From the NCBI RefSeq assembly GCF_001541225.1, contig NZ_LMTS01000336.1:1-64000 (forward strand): DNA of 64,000 nt, written 5' to 3'. This document shows, piece after piece, positions 43,520 through 51,888 of this stretch. Every line of letters begins with the position of its first letter. Positions within the stretch are counted from its first letter, which is position 1. Source of the DNA: Variovorax sp. WDL1 (GTDB lineage Bacteria > Pseudomonadota > Gammaproteobacteria > Burkholderiales > Burkholderiaceae_C). The notes below the pieces were generated by a model. It did not search any database. It was not told the DNA's origin and saw nothing but the letters and a program-made list of their open reading frames with translations. Made by a program: the position numbers and the translations under genes.

Positions 43520-44781
43520 GAATCCCCCCTCTCCCGGCCGACGATCTCGGACGCCAGGCACGGATGGCTGGCGCCGACGGCATCGGCCACTTCAAGCAAT
43601 TGCTGTACTGACAAGTTCTCCATGCGCACCTGCACGCCGCCGGAACCGTAGCCGGTCACATTGCCGCCCAGTTCCTTCGCCGCGAGGGCCATCTGGAATG
43701 AAATCGCACGATCCATCGCCCGGTACCAGACAGCGGTCGTGGTGAAGTCGGAATGGCGCTTCATGCGGTTGTAGAGGGGCCTCGCCAAGCCTGCCCAATG
43801 CGCCTCGGCGACAAGGCCGTGCGGAATCGACAGCTGGTAGATCGGATCGCCGGCAATCACGTTCGGAAGCTGCAGTTGCACCGGAAGAGGTGCGGCTGCG
43901 TTTGCTTGATAGGCTGACAGCACCGAAATCCGGGCGTACTTCAATAGCCACGTCAACTCGATCTGCGATACCCAGCGACGGATCGTCGTGTTGGAAGCGT
44001 CAGCCCCGAAGGCGATGAGCGATACCGTGTCCGCATCCGCATGCCTCCATTCGATCGCGACCTCGACCAGCGTTGGCTGGCCCGGGTCAAGCAGGTTGTC
44101 GATGTCCAGGAATGGCTGCTTGTACCAACCGCTCGTCGGCAGCGGCGTGCGCATGATGTCCAAAGCGTGTTGGACGCGGTTGCGGCGGAAGTAGATCATG
44201 CGCGAGCCGCGGTCGTACACCATCTTCTGCTGCATCTGTGGGCTGGACCACGATTGGTAGGCCCCGCGCAGTGCGACCTCGATCTGCGGCACCGAGCGCT
44301 CCACGGAAGGCAGCAGCTCGGCGATGCACTCGCTCAAGCGAGGCTTGTTCCATTCGCGATCAGGGGCCTTCCACGGGTAGGCGGCCACGACCAAGTCGCG
44401 GGTGTGGTTCAGCACGCGCGCGACGTCGACCATTCCGCCTTTGTCGACTCCGTTCACCTGCTTGAAGCCGGTGAGCTCGACGCCGAGATCCTCGGCCAGC
44501 GTGGTGAGCTTGGTCTGCAGGAACTTGTTCGAGCGCAGGCTGGGGAGTTGCTTGGGCACCATGTCCAAGTTCGTCACCCAGATCAGGTTCATCAGGTCGC
44601 CGCCAGACTGGAATCGCCGGAAGCCGCCGTTGGTCGAGTAGCAGATGCCGCCGGAGGTGACGTCCTGCAGATCGAAATGCGCCACGCCGAATTCCGGGGC
44701 GGCACCGACGGCCGTGGGCAGCTCCTCCTCGGACGGGAAGGAGTTGCGGTAGGAACCTTGGCGAGCCTGCGTGATTGCCAT
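43516..44781 (-). CDS. Hypothetical protein, 421 aa, between traT and traU
   Basis: This starts 22 bases after the traT stop codon. It is a large soluble protein without signal or membrane segments. It has Trp/Tyr-rich stretches (GWYKQPFLDIDNLLDPGQP, RRWVSQIELTWLLKYARIS) and a conserved-looking middle (VEVAIEWRHADADTVSLIAFG). No nucleotide-binding motif is seen. A gene of this size is not known between traT and traU in IncI plasmids. It might replace the missing TraV/TraW functions or be a new component; this is inference from position. Confidence 0.65.
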   Translation of the reverse strand: MAITQARQGSYRNSFPSEEELPTAVGAAPEFGVAHFDLQDVTSGGICYSTNGGFRRFQSGGDLMNLIWVTNLDMVPKQLPSLRSNKFLQTKLTTLAEDLGVELTGFKQVNGVDKGGMVDVARVLNHTRDLVVAAYPWKAPDREWNKPRLSECIAELLPSVERSVPQIEVALRGAYQSWSSPQMQQKMVYDRGSRMIYFRRNRVQHALDIMRTPLPTSGWYKQPFLDIDNLLDPGQPTLVEVAIEWRHADADTVSLIAFGADASNTTIRRWVSQIELTWLLKYARISVLSAYQANAAAPLPVQLQLPNVIAGDPIYQLSIPHGLVAEAHWAGLARPLYNRMKRHSDFTTTAVWYRAMDRAISFQMALAAKELGGNVTGYGSGGVQVRMENLSVQQLLEVADAVGASHPCLASEIVGRERGDS

Positions 44782-44803
44782 CTTGAGCGTCTATTCCTTG
44801 GGC

Positions 44804-45499
44804 TTAGGCTTGGGAGGCCAGCGCCTCTTCCACGAGTTCGCCGTAGGAGGCATTCCACGAGCTCGGCTTCAACGATGGGTGGTCATCGAGCATGTCAGCG
44901 CCGGCCTTCTTGAGCACGTCAGCCTTCCATACGATGCGCAGGTCGAAAACGGCATCGCCGCGCGCGCCGTAATCGACCGAATTGAGCTTCGACATGGCGC
45001 CGGCAAAATCCAACGCCTTGGAGGTACCAAACGCCTTGCGCACGGGCAAAACACGCTCGCACAGCACGTCGTAGATCTGCCTGGCCACCGCCGCCTCGTT
45101 AGGGTCGGACATCGCCGCCCCGATGGCGCGCAGCAAGTTGTTCAGGTCGGCCGCCGCGAGCTCGGGGATCGCCGCCAGTTGCGCGTCCGAGGCGAGGCCC
45201 CCGCCTCCGCCGGTCGAGGCCGTCTTGCAGCCCAGATGCGGGTAACCGTGGCACAAGCTGCAGATCGGCGCCAGATTGCCGTCGTCGTTGTTGTGGTGGT
45301 CGTCGTCCTTGTGATGCACCTGCAGCTTGGTCGGCTTCTTTGCGGTCTGCATCGAGCGGTACAGGCACCCTTGGCACGTATAGCGCGCCTTCTCAAGCAC
45401 CTGGGGCCGGCGCGCAACAAAGACCGCGTCGGCTTGCGTGGCCCGCGGGTCGTTGTCTCGGAAGACGCTGCGCTTGATACCAGGGATGAGTTTGAACAT
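44804..45499 (-). CDS. traT: TraT/DotN (IcmJ)-like zinc-binding coupling protein
   Basis: The 231-residue protein has a zinc-site pattern like DotN/IcmJ and HNH folds: Cys42 and Cys45 (YTCQGCLYR), His62-His63 within LQVHHKDDDHHNND, then CSLCH (80-84) and H88. The start at 45499 (MFKLIPGIKRSVFRDND) has AAGAAG upstream. DotN binds the DotL/DotM complex in Legionella. The HNH-like site in DotN proteins is structural rather than nuclease, so no cleavage is claimed. It is the first gene of the traT-U block and has its own candidate promoter. Confidence 0.9.
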   Translation of the reverse strand: MFKLIPGIKRSVFRDNDPRATQADAVFVARRPQVLEKARYTCQGCLYRSMQTAKKPTKLQVHHKDDDHHNNDDGNLAPICSLCHGYPHLGCKTASTGGGGGLASDAQLAAIPELAAADLNNLLRAIGAAMSDPNEAAVARQIYDVLCERVLPVRKAFGTSKALDFAGAMSKLNSVDYGARGDAVFDLRIVWKADVLKKAGADMLDDHPSLKPSSWNASYGELVEEALASQA

Positions 45500-45589
45500 T
45501 CTTCTTGGGCACAAAAATGGCCGACCGCCAGGAGGGACGAACCCTCCCCCGACGTCGACCAGCATGGTGCGTCCTCTCGGACGCAGGAA

Positions 45590-45644
45590 AATTCGCGTTC
45601 TAGCTACTACAGTTTAACCCTGCAATAGCGTATTTTCGCGAATT
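45590..45644 (-). promoter_or_regulatory. Candidate traT promoter flanked by TTCGCGAA-like half-sites
   Basis: On the minus strand TTGCAG (-35, 45620-45625) and TAGAAC (-10, 45597-45602) are spaced 17 bases apart. AATTCGCG (45590-45597) and CGCGAATT (45637-45644) form an inverted pair just outside the two boxes, and TTCGCGAA (45635-45642) is itself a palindrome. The arrangement suggests an operator around a promoter. The promoter boxes are only moderate matches. Confidence 0.35.
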
Positions 45645-45668
45645 CCTTTTCTGTCGCCATTTTCCAAG

Positions 45669-46076
45669 TCAAAAGCTCTGCACTTTCCCGATATCTCCAG
45701 TGCTGCCACCGGCGGCGGTCACCGCAAACTCGACGATCGCCCAGATGCAGATCATTGCGGCGCCAGCGGAAATCGGCATCCAGATCTGGCGTGCTTCGAC
45801 CTGGTCGCCGCCATTGTCCTGGCCCTTCTTCTTCCACTTCAGGAGGCCATAGCAGATCGAGGCCATGCCGCCCAGCACCATCGCCCACTGGAAGAGCGTG
45901 ATGCCCAGCTTGAAGAGCTGGATCAACGAATTGACGGATGTGTTGGCGTCGAGCGCGAAGGCGCTGCTTGCGAGAGCAGTGGTTGCAACTGCGACTGCGA
46001 CGTTGCGGCCCAGTGCAGCGTGGTTGGCAAGGCCCATGGCGATGCGCACGTTCAGATTGGAGATCAGGTTTTTCAA
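45669..46076 (-). CDS. traR: TraR/DotP (IcmD)-like small membrane protein
   Basis: A TTG start at 46076 is chosen because AGGAG lies 5 bases upstream and it opens the only sensible signal region. The 135-residue protein has a signal-like segment (VAVAVATTALASSAFALDA) and two membrane helices (GITLFQWAMVLGGMASICYG, ISAGAAMICIWAIVEFAVTAA), as in TraR/IcmD. It would sit in the inner membrane. The order traQ-traR-traT follows IncI plasmids. The family is short and poorly conserved, so topology and position carry the call. Confidence 0.78.
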   Translation of the reverse strand: MKNLISNLNVRIAMGLANHAALGRNVAVAVATTALASSAFALDANTSVNSLIQLFKLGITLFQWAMVLGGMASICYGLLKWKKKGQDNGGDQVEARQIWMPISAGAAMICIWAIVEFAVTAAGGSTGDIGKVQSF

Positions 46077-46185
46077 GTTAGCTCCTGGATAGATTGGTGG
46101 TTGACAAGTGAGGAATAGCCAGGTAACACTTCCGTGGCGTGTAATTGACGCGAATCGGAAGCGCGCAAAAAAAAAGGTGGCAGTG

Positions 46186-46680
46186 TTAATGCGTAGCGAT
46201 GTTGACCAATATGGCTCCCCCGAGGATGTGCCAGAACCCACGCCAGAACCCATCGCCCTCCTGGGCTTGGCCTTGCGCAGCACGATTGAAAAGCAGGAAT
46301 GCCCGGAAGATCGCGCACACCCCCAGCAGGAAGAGCCAGGCGTAGATCGCGTTCCATAGCGGCTTCAGGGAACCAGAGCTACCGTCGCGCATGTAGGCCA
46401 TCTGCGACGCCACACCCTCGCCCAGGCCACCGAAGTCCCTCGTGAGGGACTCCACCCAGGCCGAGAGCATCGTGGCGCCGATGGTCACGAGCAGATTTCC
46501 ACCAACGCCCGCCCACGTCGGCTGCTGGCCGCCGGCATGGTCGTGACCCATCTTGGCGATCTTGTGCAAGGCCGAGCCCGCGAAGAAGAAGCCAATCAGC
46601 AGCGCAGCCCAGTAGACGAGGGGCACGAATGCCTTGCCGAGCGCTGCGAACTCATTCAGAAAACCTGCGAAATCTGGCAT
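46186..46680 (-). CDS. traQ: TraQ/DotE (IcmC)-like small membrane protein
   Basis: The 164-residue protein has about four hydrophobic segments (VPLVYWAALLIGFFFAGSAL, VGGNLLVTIGATMLSAWVES, IYAWLFLLGVCAIFRAF, FWHILGGAILVNIA). A Gly/Met/His-rich cytoplasmic loop lies between the first two. Size and topology fit DotE/TraQ. It starts 11 bases after the traP stop codon. It would be an inner-membrane component of the type IVB apparatus. The gap to traR (46077-46185) holds a run of nine A/T bases but no gene. Confidence 0.78.
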   Translation of the reverse strand: MPDFAGFLNEFAALGKAFVPLVYWAALLIGFFFAGSALHKIAKMGHDHAGGQQPTWAGVGGNLLVTIGATMLSAWVESLTRDFGGLGEGVASQMAYMRDGSSGSLKPLWNAIYAWLFLLGVCAIFRAFLLFNRAAQGQAQEGDGFWRGFWHILGGAILVNIATH

Positions 46681-46691
46681 GGGTCAGTACC

Positions 46692-47846
46692 TCAGGGAAG
46701 AATCAGGCCGGCAGAGGTCTGGACCAACTCACCGCGTTTGCCGATAGCCAGCACGCGAGCACCCGCCACCTTTGCGCCAACGGACACCGTCGTCAGGCGG
46801 CCTTGCTCGTCGGCAACCCAGGCGAGCTGGCTCGGGCCGTGACTCGGCCAGGTGCCGCGCAGCTTCCAACCAGCCAGTACTTCCTTCGACTCGGGCGTCG
46901 AATCCTTCTCGAGGGCGCGACGACGTTGGCCGCTCGCCTTGGGAGGCTTGCGGGAATCGGAAAGCCCGTCGACGTGCACGGATTTGTGCGCCAAGACACG
47001 CGGAGCCGAGGCCTTTGCCGGCGTCGACACCTTCGGTGCGGCGGCAACGCGAACGGGTTTGGCCGGCTTGGGGGTTTCTGTTTTGTTTGCACCGAAGGCC
47101 GTCGTCGCGTCGGCCTTCGGAGTCGCCTTCGCAACTTCCACCGGCAGGGAGACAACGGGGGCGCCCTTCGGAACTTCTTTCACCCTCTGAAGAGGCGGCG
47201 CGATCGCGGCGGGAGCGGGGGCTGGTGTCGTTGCTGGGGCCTGCGCCACCACTTCCGGAGCTACCTCGGGCGCCTTCGTGGCGGGCTGCGCAACCTCGAC
47301 AGGAGGAGCGGTCGGAGCAGCGACAGGCGCAGGACCTTTGTCCGCCAGAAGATCAGCTTCGGCATCGAACGCAGGCGCCGCCTTCGAACCGCTCTCTCCG
47401 AACAGATCCGAGGTGGTCAGCTTGCTGGCGCTGGCTGCGTCGAGCATGCCGTCGGGTTTCTTTGCCTTGTCCTCTGCCGAAGTGCTATCGATCGCCAACG
47501 CAATGGCTGGCTCGATCGGCTTCCGCGGCGAGCCCCCGACGAGACCCGTCTTGTACGCGACCAGGCCGGCGGCGACGAACACGAACGCTCCGACCGCGCC
47601 ATAGAACGGCAGGCTGGAGTTCTTCTTGGGCGCAGGCTCAGGTTCGCTGCCTGGATCGCGGGGAATTGCGTCCACGGGATCCTCGAGCGACTCGCTCAGG
47701 GTGTCCCGCGCTTCGCTGTTGTCGAACGCGGGCTCATCGGGGCCATGAAGGACCGAAGCCTCGGAACCACCCTCCGCGCCCCAGAGATCATCGAGCGCAT
47801 CGTCGTTGCCCTGCGCACCGGTACCCTCTTTTTCGAAACTGCTCAT
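46692..47846 (-). CDS. traP: TraP/DotF (IcmG)-like bitopic membrane protein
   Basis: The 384-residue protein has an acidic cytoplasmic N-terminus (about 75 aa), one membrane segment (LPFYGAVGAFVFVAAGLVAYK, residues about 79-100), a long Ala/Pro/Lys-rich linker, and a small C-terminal beta domain (GTWPSHGPSQLAWVADEQG, VAGARVLAIGKRGELVQTS). That last domain has the PilP/TraP-like barrel pattern. It would link the inner-membrane and core parts of the channel. It begins 3 bases after the traO stop codon. The disordered middle is longer than usual in DotF. Confidence 0.82.
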   Translation of the reverse strand: MSSFEKEGTGAQGNDDALDDLWGAEGGSEASVLHGPDEPAFDNSEARDTLSESLEDPVDAIPRDPGSEPEPAPKKNSSLPFYGAVGAFVFVAAGLVAYKTGLVGGSPRKPIEPAIALAIDSTSAEDKAKKPDGMLDAASASKLTTSDLFGESGSKAAPAFDAEADLLADKGPAPVAAPTAPPVEVAQPATKAPEVAPEVVAQAPATTPAPAPAAIAPPLQRVKEVPKGAPVVSLPVEVAKATPKADATTAFGANKTETPKPAKPVRVAAAPKVSTPAKASAPRVLAHKSVHVDGLSDSRKPPKASGQRRRALEKDSTPESKEVLAGWKLRGTWPSHGPSQLAWVADEQGRLTTVSVGAKVAGARVLAIGKRGELVQTSAGLILP

Positions 47847-47849
47847 CAG

Positions 47850-49268
47850 TTAGCGCACCTGCATTTGATTGATAGGCGCCACGCTCGGGGCGAACGTCCC
47901 GTAGTTCATGCCCGTCGCAAGATTGAACGGAACAGCCGGTTGGGCTTGCTGGTATCCGCCTTGGTGCTGGCGATGCTGCTGTTCCGGCTGCACCTGAACT
48001 TGCTGCTGCTGGGCGCTTACCGTCGTAGAGGACGCCGCCTGCACGGTGTTGAACAGCACGCCGATCGTGGTGTTCGCAGGCAGCTTCACCGTGTTCTTCT
48101 GCTGCGACAAAGACTGAACCAGTTGCTGACCGACCTGCGTGGCCGATGACAGGCCGGCCGCTGCAGCCTGCTTGTCAGTTGCCTCAGGCAGAACTACCGA
48201 CGTCGAGAGCCCATTCGTCACGACCGAAGAGCTGCGCTGCGCGATCGCACCTGCCGCACCACTCACCGTGGCAAAGGTGATCGGGAGCACGTAGCGCGAC
48301 AGAATGTGTCGATCGATGCTGCCATTGAGGGCATCGGCCGAGGTCTGTTCGTCCAGCGCGACAGCGTTGATCTTGGCGACCTTCCCGTTGAAGCGGATGT
48401 CGGTGAAGGTCACCTGGAGGCCTTCACCCTGATTCAGCACGGCCGTTCCCTTCAGGAACGCACCGGCGAACTTGCCACCGATGACCTCCGCCGAGACGTA
48501 CGGGGACTTCTCGGTATCGATCGGCGACGTGGTGCGCGCAGCATGAATGGTCAGGGGGCCTGGGAGACCGATATCCTCGGTCGCGATGTTCGTGGCGCCC
48601 ACGCCCTGCCCTTGGCCAGCCACTCCCTGCTGGCCCGCTCCGTTCGCCTTCGGGTCCTGGTAAGCAGCAACGTGAGCGATTGCGGCGCCGGTTGGGGCAT
48701 CCACCAGAAGCTGCGCGAGCTGGCGATTCAGGCCCTCCTGAATGGCCTGCTGGCGCACAGGATCCTGGTAGGAACCCGGCTGAATGGCAACCTGTGGCGG
48801 GGTGACGTAGGTCTGGTACGAGCTCGCGCCAGGACCGCCCAAGGTTTGCGGTCCGCCCGCGTTGGCGACCGGCGCGCCAGCGGGGGGCGGGACATACACC
48901 CCGCCCTCCTGCCGGCTCTTCGCCGCCTTCTGCTCCTGCAGCTCGGCCAGGCGCCCGCGCTCGTAGTCGGTCTGCACCACGTCGGTCTGCGCCCCCGAGG
49001 TCGTCCGGGCGGGCAGGTCGACGTTGGCCTTCATCTCCTTCTTGCCGCTGGCCATGACAACCAGGCCAACCACAGCGACGAGGGCGACTGCGAATGCGCC
49101 ACCCACCCACTTCATGACGCGCTTCGCGCCGGGGTCCAGGCGCTTTCCGCTCCCGCTCTCAGCAGCAGGCCCTCCGATCGTCGCATTCTCTGCATGCTCC
49201 ACATCGGCGAACTCGAGTTCGGCGTCGTTGCCTTGGCTATCGTTGCTCATCTGCGTCTGTGCCGTCAC
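47850..49268 (-). CDS. traO: TraO/DotG (IcmE)-like VirB10-class core protein
   Basis: A GTG start at 49268 overlaps the traN stop codon (GTGA). The 472-residue protein has an acidic cytoplasmic lead, one membrane segment (VGGAFAVALVAVVGLVVMASG) and a Gln/Gly-rich periplasmic linker. The C-terminal VirB10-like domain spans residues about 225-425 (GKFAGAFLKGTAVLNQGEG, VAKINAVALDEQTSADAL, VLPITFATVSGAAGAIAQ, TVKLPANTTIGVLF). It would span the envelope from inner membrane to the outer-membrane core. Much shorter than Legionella DotG, which has a long repeat region that is missing here, as in IncI TraO. Confidence 0.92.
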   Translation of the reverse strand: MTAQTQMSNDSQGNDAELEFADVEHAENATIGGPAAESGSGKRLDPGAKRVMKWVGGAFAVALVAVVGLVVMASGKKEMKANVDLPARTTSGAQTDVVQTDYERGRLAELQEQKAAKSRQEGGVYVPPPAGAPVANAGGPQTLGGPGASSYQTYVTPPQVAIQPGSYQDPVRQQAIQEGLNRQLAQLLVDAPTGAAIAHVAAYQDPKANGAGQQGVAGQGQGVGATNIATEDIGLPGPLTIHAARTTSPIDTEKSPYVSAEVIGGKFAGAFLKGTAVLNQGEGLQVTFTDIRFNGKVAKINAVALDEQTSADALNGSIDRHILSRYVLPITFATVSGAAGAIAQRSSSVVTNGLSTSVVLPEATDKQAAAAGLSSATQVGQQLVQSLSQQKNTVKLPANTTIGVLFNTVQAASSTTVSAQQQQVQVQPEQQHRQHQGGYQQAQPAVPFNLATGMNYGTFAPSVAPINQMQVR

Positions 49269-50443
49269 TTGGTGAATCCCTGGTTCCGCGCGCTCGAGAG
49301 GATGGCACTCGATACTGACGTGGCGTTCGATCCTGTCGGCTCGACGCTGATGCCGCCAAGGGCCACGTTGCGCAGTTCACCGCCTTGCGAGATCACGACC
49401 ACCGGGGTGATTGGGAGCTGGTAGACAAAGACGCCGTCGGATGAGCCCTGCCGGCGCATCCACGCAGGGGAAAGGACCTGTGCCGAAGTGCGCACCGCCA
49501 TACTGTTGGGAGAGATCTGCCAGGCCATGATCTCGTCTGTGCCGCTGCCGGCCACCGTCAGGCGACGGGCCTCACGCGGTGGCGTGCGATACAGGTAGGC
49601 CATCAACTCGTCGGCCATGTGGGTCGGCGCAGGCGCAGCGCTCGCCATGGCCGTCGGCGGGACACCGCCCACGAACTTGGGAACGACCAGGTCCAGGTTG
49701 TAGTCCGTGGCGTCCTGGGCGGGCATCACGGTCACAGTGACCGGACGCGCGATGTCCTTGAGCTTGAACGCGATGTTGCCGATCTGGGCTTGCTTCATCC
49801 CGACCGAGAACACGTGCTCGGCCATCTGCGAAACCGCATAGCCGCCATCGTTGAAGTTGTCCGCGGCCTCCACAGGCCAAGGGCGGCCGGCGGCATCGAC
49901 GAACATGATCGTCGCGCCTTGACGCGGAGCCAGACGAAGCACCGGAGGAGTTCCACCCGGCGACAGGTCAACCGTCGTTTGGGTGCTCGTCGGCCGCGCC
50001 GGCGGGCGGCCGGTGATGTTCTCCGTGAAGGCATCCTTGCGCTCATCGATCTGCTTGCGCAGGTTCACGATCTCCTTTGGCGTCAGCGGCGCGATCTTGT
50101 CCAGCACGGCCTGCGTCGTCGCCACGTAAGGCGTCGGCATGGCCGCCGATGCGGACTGGGCAGGCGCCGTGGCCGGAGAAGGAAGTGCACCTGGTCCTTG
50201 GAGCGACGCGGGCCCGTTCTGGGCGGATGGGCTCGCTGCCGAGGGACCTTGGGGCTGGTGGTTCGACACCGGGGCGCCCGTGGCAGCCGGGTTCGAGACG
50301 CGAGACACGCCTTGTGCCGTCGCGCCTAGGGAGGCGCACCCAAGCATGGCGATCAGGAAGGCCCCAGCTGCCGGGCGCATGCTACTCACGCCAAGTGCGG
50401 TCTCCGTCCTCGAACGCTTCGCCGCGTCGGTTTTTTCGTTCAT
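49265..50443 (-). CDS. traN: TraN/DotH (IcmK)-like outer-membrane core protein
   Basis: The 392-residue protein has a signal peptide (AGAFLIAMLGCASLGATAQG) and a Pro/Ala/Ser-rich lead. Conserved DotH segments follow: LTPKEIVNLRKQIDERKDA, PPVLRLAPRQGATIMFVDA, RPWPVEAADNFND, and a C-terminal domain (AWQISPNSMAVRTSAQ, FVYQLPITPVVVIS). With DotC and DotD it forms the outer-membrane ring; both of those are absent from the window. The start is ATG 50443 or an upstream TTG at 50461 that is also preceded by AAGG. Its stop overlaps the start of traO. Confidence 0.9.
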   Translation of the reverse strand: MNEKTDAAKRSRTETALGVSSMRPAAGAFLIAMLGCASLGATAQGVSRVSNPAATGAPVSNHQPQGPSAASPSAQNGPASLQGPGALPSPATAPAQSASAAMPTPYVATTQAVLDKIAPLTPKEIVNLRKQIDERKDAFTENITGRPPARPTSTQTTVDLSPGGTPPVLRLAPRQGATIMFVDAAGRPWPVEAADNFNDGGYAVSQMAEHVFSVGMKQAQIGNIAFKLKDIARPVTVTVMPAQDATDYNLDLVVPKFVGGVPPTAMASAAPAPTHMADELMAYLYRTPPREARRLTVAGSGTDEIMAWQISPNSMAVRTSAQVLSPAWMRRQGSSDGVFVYQLPITPVVVISQGGELRNVALGGISVEPTGSNATSVSSAILSSARNQGFTK

Positions 50444-50506
50444 AGCAATATTGTCCTGCAAACTCGCCTTGTAAACGCGATTCGCGCCCGAGTCGCGTGG
50501 CGTGAT

Positions 50507-50770
50507 TCAAACGAATGGAATGCCGGTGTGCGCTGCGATCTCCAAACGCATGGAGATCTTTCCGTAGATCAGGGCGTTGGCGAATGGCGTGGGCGCGGTC
50601 GCCCACAGCTCGGCGAGCTCGGCGCGGCTGGCCAGGAAGTCGGGCAGCACGTCGTTGTACGTCGCATACCACTCGGGGTGGCTTGTTTCCAATGCGTCCA
50701 TCTCGGCTGTTGCAAAGGACATACCGATCGATTCGTGGTCGACGTTCAGCTGGGGTTGGTTCGCGCTCAT
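50507..50770 (-). CDS. Small hypothetical protein, 87 aa, in tra operon
   Basis: The protein (MSANQPQLNVDHESIGMSF...) is acidic, helical and soluble, with a Trp/Tyr-rich middle (HPEWYATYNDVLPDFL). It lies between traM and traN, 57 bases from the former and 63 from the latter. No family recognised. Small cytoplasmic proteins at this place could be adaptors. Confidence 0.6.
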   Translation of the reverse strand: MSANQPQLNVDHESIGMSFATAEMDALETSHPEWYATYNDVLPDFLASRAELAELWATAPTPFANALIYGKISMRLEIAAHTGIPFV

Positions 50771-50827
50771 GTGATTTTTCGCCTCGTTGTCTGCAAAAGA
50801 ATGGAAATGGGGGGATGGCGCCTGCCG

Positions 50828-51502
50828 CTAGTTCCTAGACGAATCCGGAACCAGCTGCAGGCTGTCGATTGCGATGCCGCGCGGGTTCTGGTCGAGCCCC
50901 ACGCGCCGCACGACCACATTCAAGATGAACGGTCGTGGCATATCGCTCACCTTCGTCCCCCGACGAAACAGTGAGATCGGAGCCTGGACGCGCCAGGCAA
51001 ACTTCCCATCGAACTCACCGCGCTTTGCGATCACGGGTGTGTCCGACAGGCTCACGGACATCGTCAACTCACGCTCGACGATGTCCTTTACCCAGGGAGC
51101 GAGTGCCTCTTCGACAGCATCGCCGCCCCTTTCGGTAAAGCAGGTCTTCGAGCCCTGAAGCGTGGTGCGCCAGTGCAGGAAGTCGTGGCTGAAGACCATA
51201 CGGGCGCATTCGTCCACATAGCCGAGCACGCGTGCGTCGCTGACGTAGGGCTTGTCCAGCGGGACGATCGGAATCAGGCGACCGTCCGGCGTCGCAGCAA
51301 TCACCTCGCGGTGCGTGCGGGTCAGGAATACGAACGCGATGATCAGCGCCACCAGCAGCGCAACCACCGCGAGGGAGAGCCAGACGACCAGACGCGTGAG
51401 CTTGCTCACCTGGGCGGCAGCACCGCCCGGCTTGCCTCCTGCCCCGCCAGCAACGACCACCGCCTTCTTGGCCGCATTGGCCTTGTTCAACACTGCGCTC
51501 AT
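50828..51502 (-). CDS. traM: TraM/DotI (IcmL)-like inner-membrane protein
   Basis: The 224-residue protein has one membrane segment (about 37-60) and a periplasmic domain of the DotI/TraM type: REVIAATPDGRLIPIVPLDKP, the DARVLGYVDECARMVFSHDFLHWR segment and a C-terminal beta core (FAWRVQAPISLFRRGT). It overlaps the upstream gene by four bases (ATGA). DotI/TraM forms an inner-membrane ring of the type IVB channel. The periplasmic domain here has two Cys residues (DECARM, SKTCFTE) that could pair. Confidence 0.92.
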   Translation of the reverse strand: MSAVLNKANAAKKAVVVAGGAGGKPGGAAAQVSKLTRLVVWLSLAVVALLVALIIAFVFLTRTHREVIAATPDGRLIPIVPLDKPYVSDARVLGYVDECARMVFSHDFLHWRTTLQGSKTCFTERGGDAVEEALAPWVKDIVERELTMSVSLSDTPVIAKRGEFDGKFAWRVQAPISLFRRGTKVSDMPRPFILNVVVRRVGLDQNPRGIAIDSLQLVPDSSRN

Positions 51503-51885
51503 TCTTTTTCCCGCCTGCGGGGGGTTGGGTTGCTCTGCGTCGCCTTCGCGGCCTGGTTGTTGAGTGCGGGCACCGGGCGCGCGGCAGCGTCGGGGCTCGC
51601 CTGCCCGCTCGGAGCATTCGCCGCTAGCCGGGCGCGGAGAGCTTGTTCGTTCTTCCTGTCGAGCTGATCCAATGGCACCAGCGCGCCTCCGGGGGTGACT
51701 GCGACGACCTCGAAGTCCAGTTGGACCGCCCAGATGACCGCGCCCAGCAGGCACAACGACAAAGCCGCGACGACGATGCCCGCCCATTCGGCGATGGTCG
51801 TGAGCGCGCCGGTCATCTCCGGCGCTATCACGTCGGCAAGTGCGAGGGCATCGGAGCCCAATGGGTTCAGCGTCCTGGCATCCAT
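51499..51885 (-). CDS. DotJ (IcmM)-like half-length DotI paralogue
   Basis: The 128-residue protein has one membrane segment (about 32-54) followed directly by EVVAVTPGGALVPLDQLD. This matches the start of the TraM periplasmic domain (EVIAATPDGRLIPIVPLD) at the same distance from the membrane. The rest of the DotI fold is missing; a disordered Ala/Pro/Arg-rich tail takes its place. In Legionella, DotJ is a short DotI paralogue encoded next to it and part of the same complex. The gene overlaps traM by four bases. Confidence 0.75.
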   Translation of the reverse strand: MDARTLNPLGSDALALADVIAPEMTGALTTIAEWAGIVVAALSLCLLGAVIWAVQLDFEVVAVTPGGALVPLDQLDRKNEQALRARLAANAPSGQASPDAAARPVPALNNQAAKATQSNPTPRRREKE

Positions 51886-51888
51886 TGC

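Noticed and set aside
44804..45499. HNH endonuclease reading of the traT product
   Set aside because: The Cys/His pattern fits DotN/IcmJ, where the HNH-like site is structural, and the gene sits in the tra operon; a nuclease call is not supported.
46629..48149. Long plus-strand open frame (about 500 codons) across traP and traO
   Set aside because: It is antisense to two genes with clear family features, is Arg/Gly/His-rich, and reflects the GC-rich third-position bias of the opposite strand.
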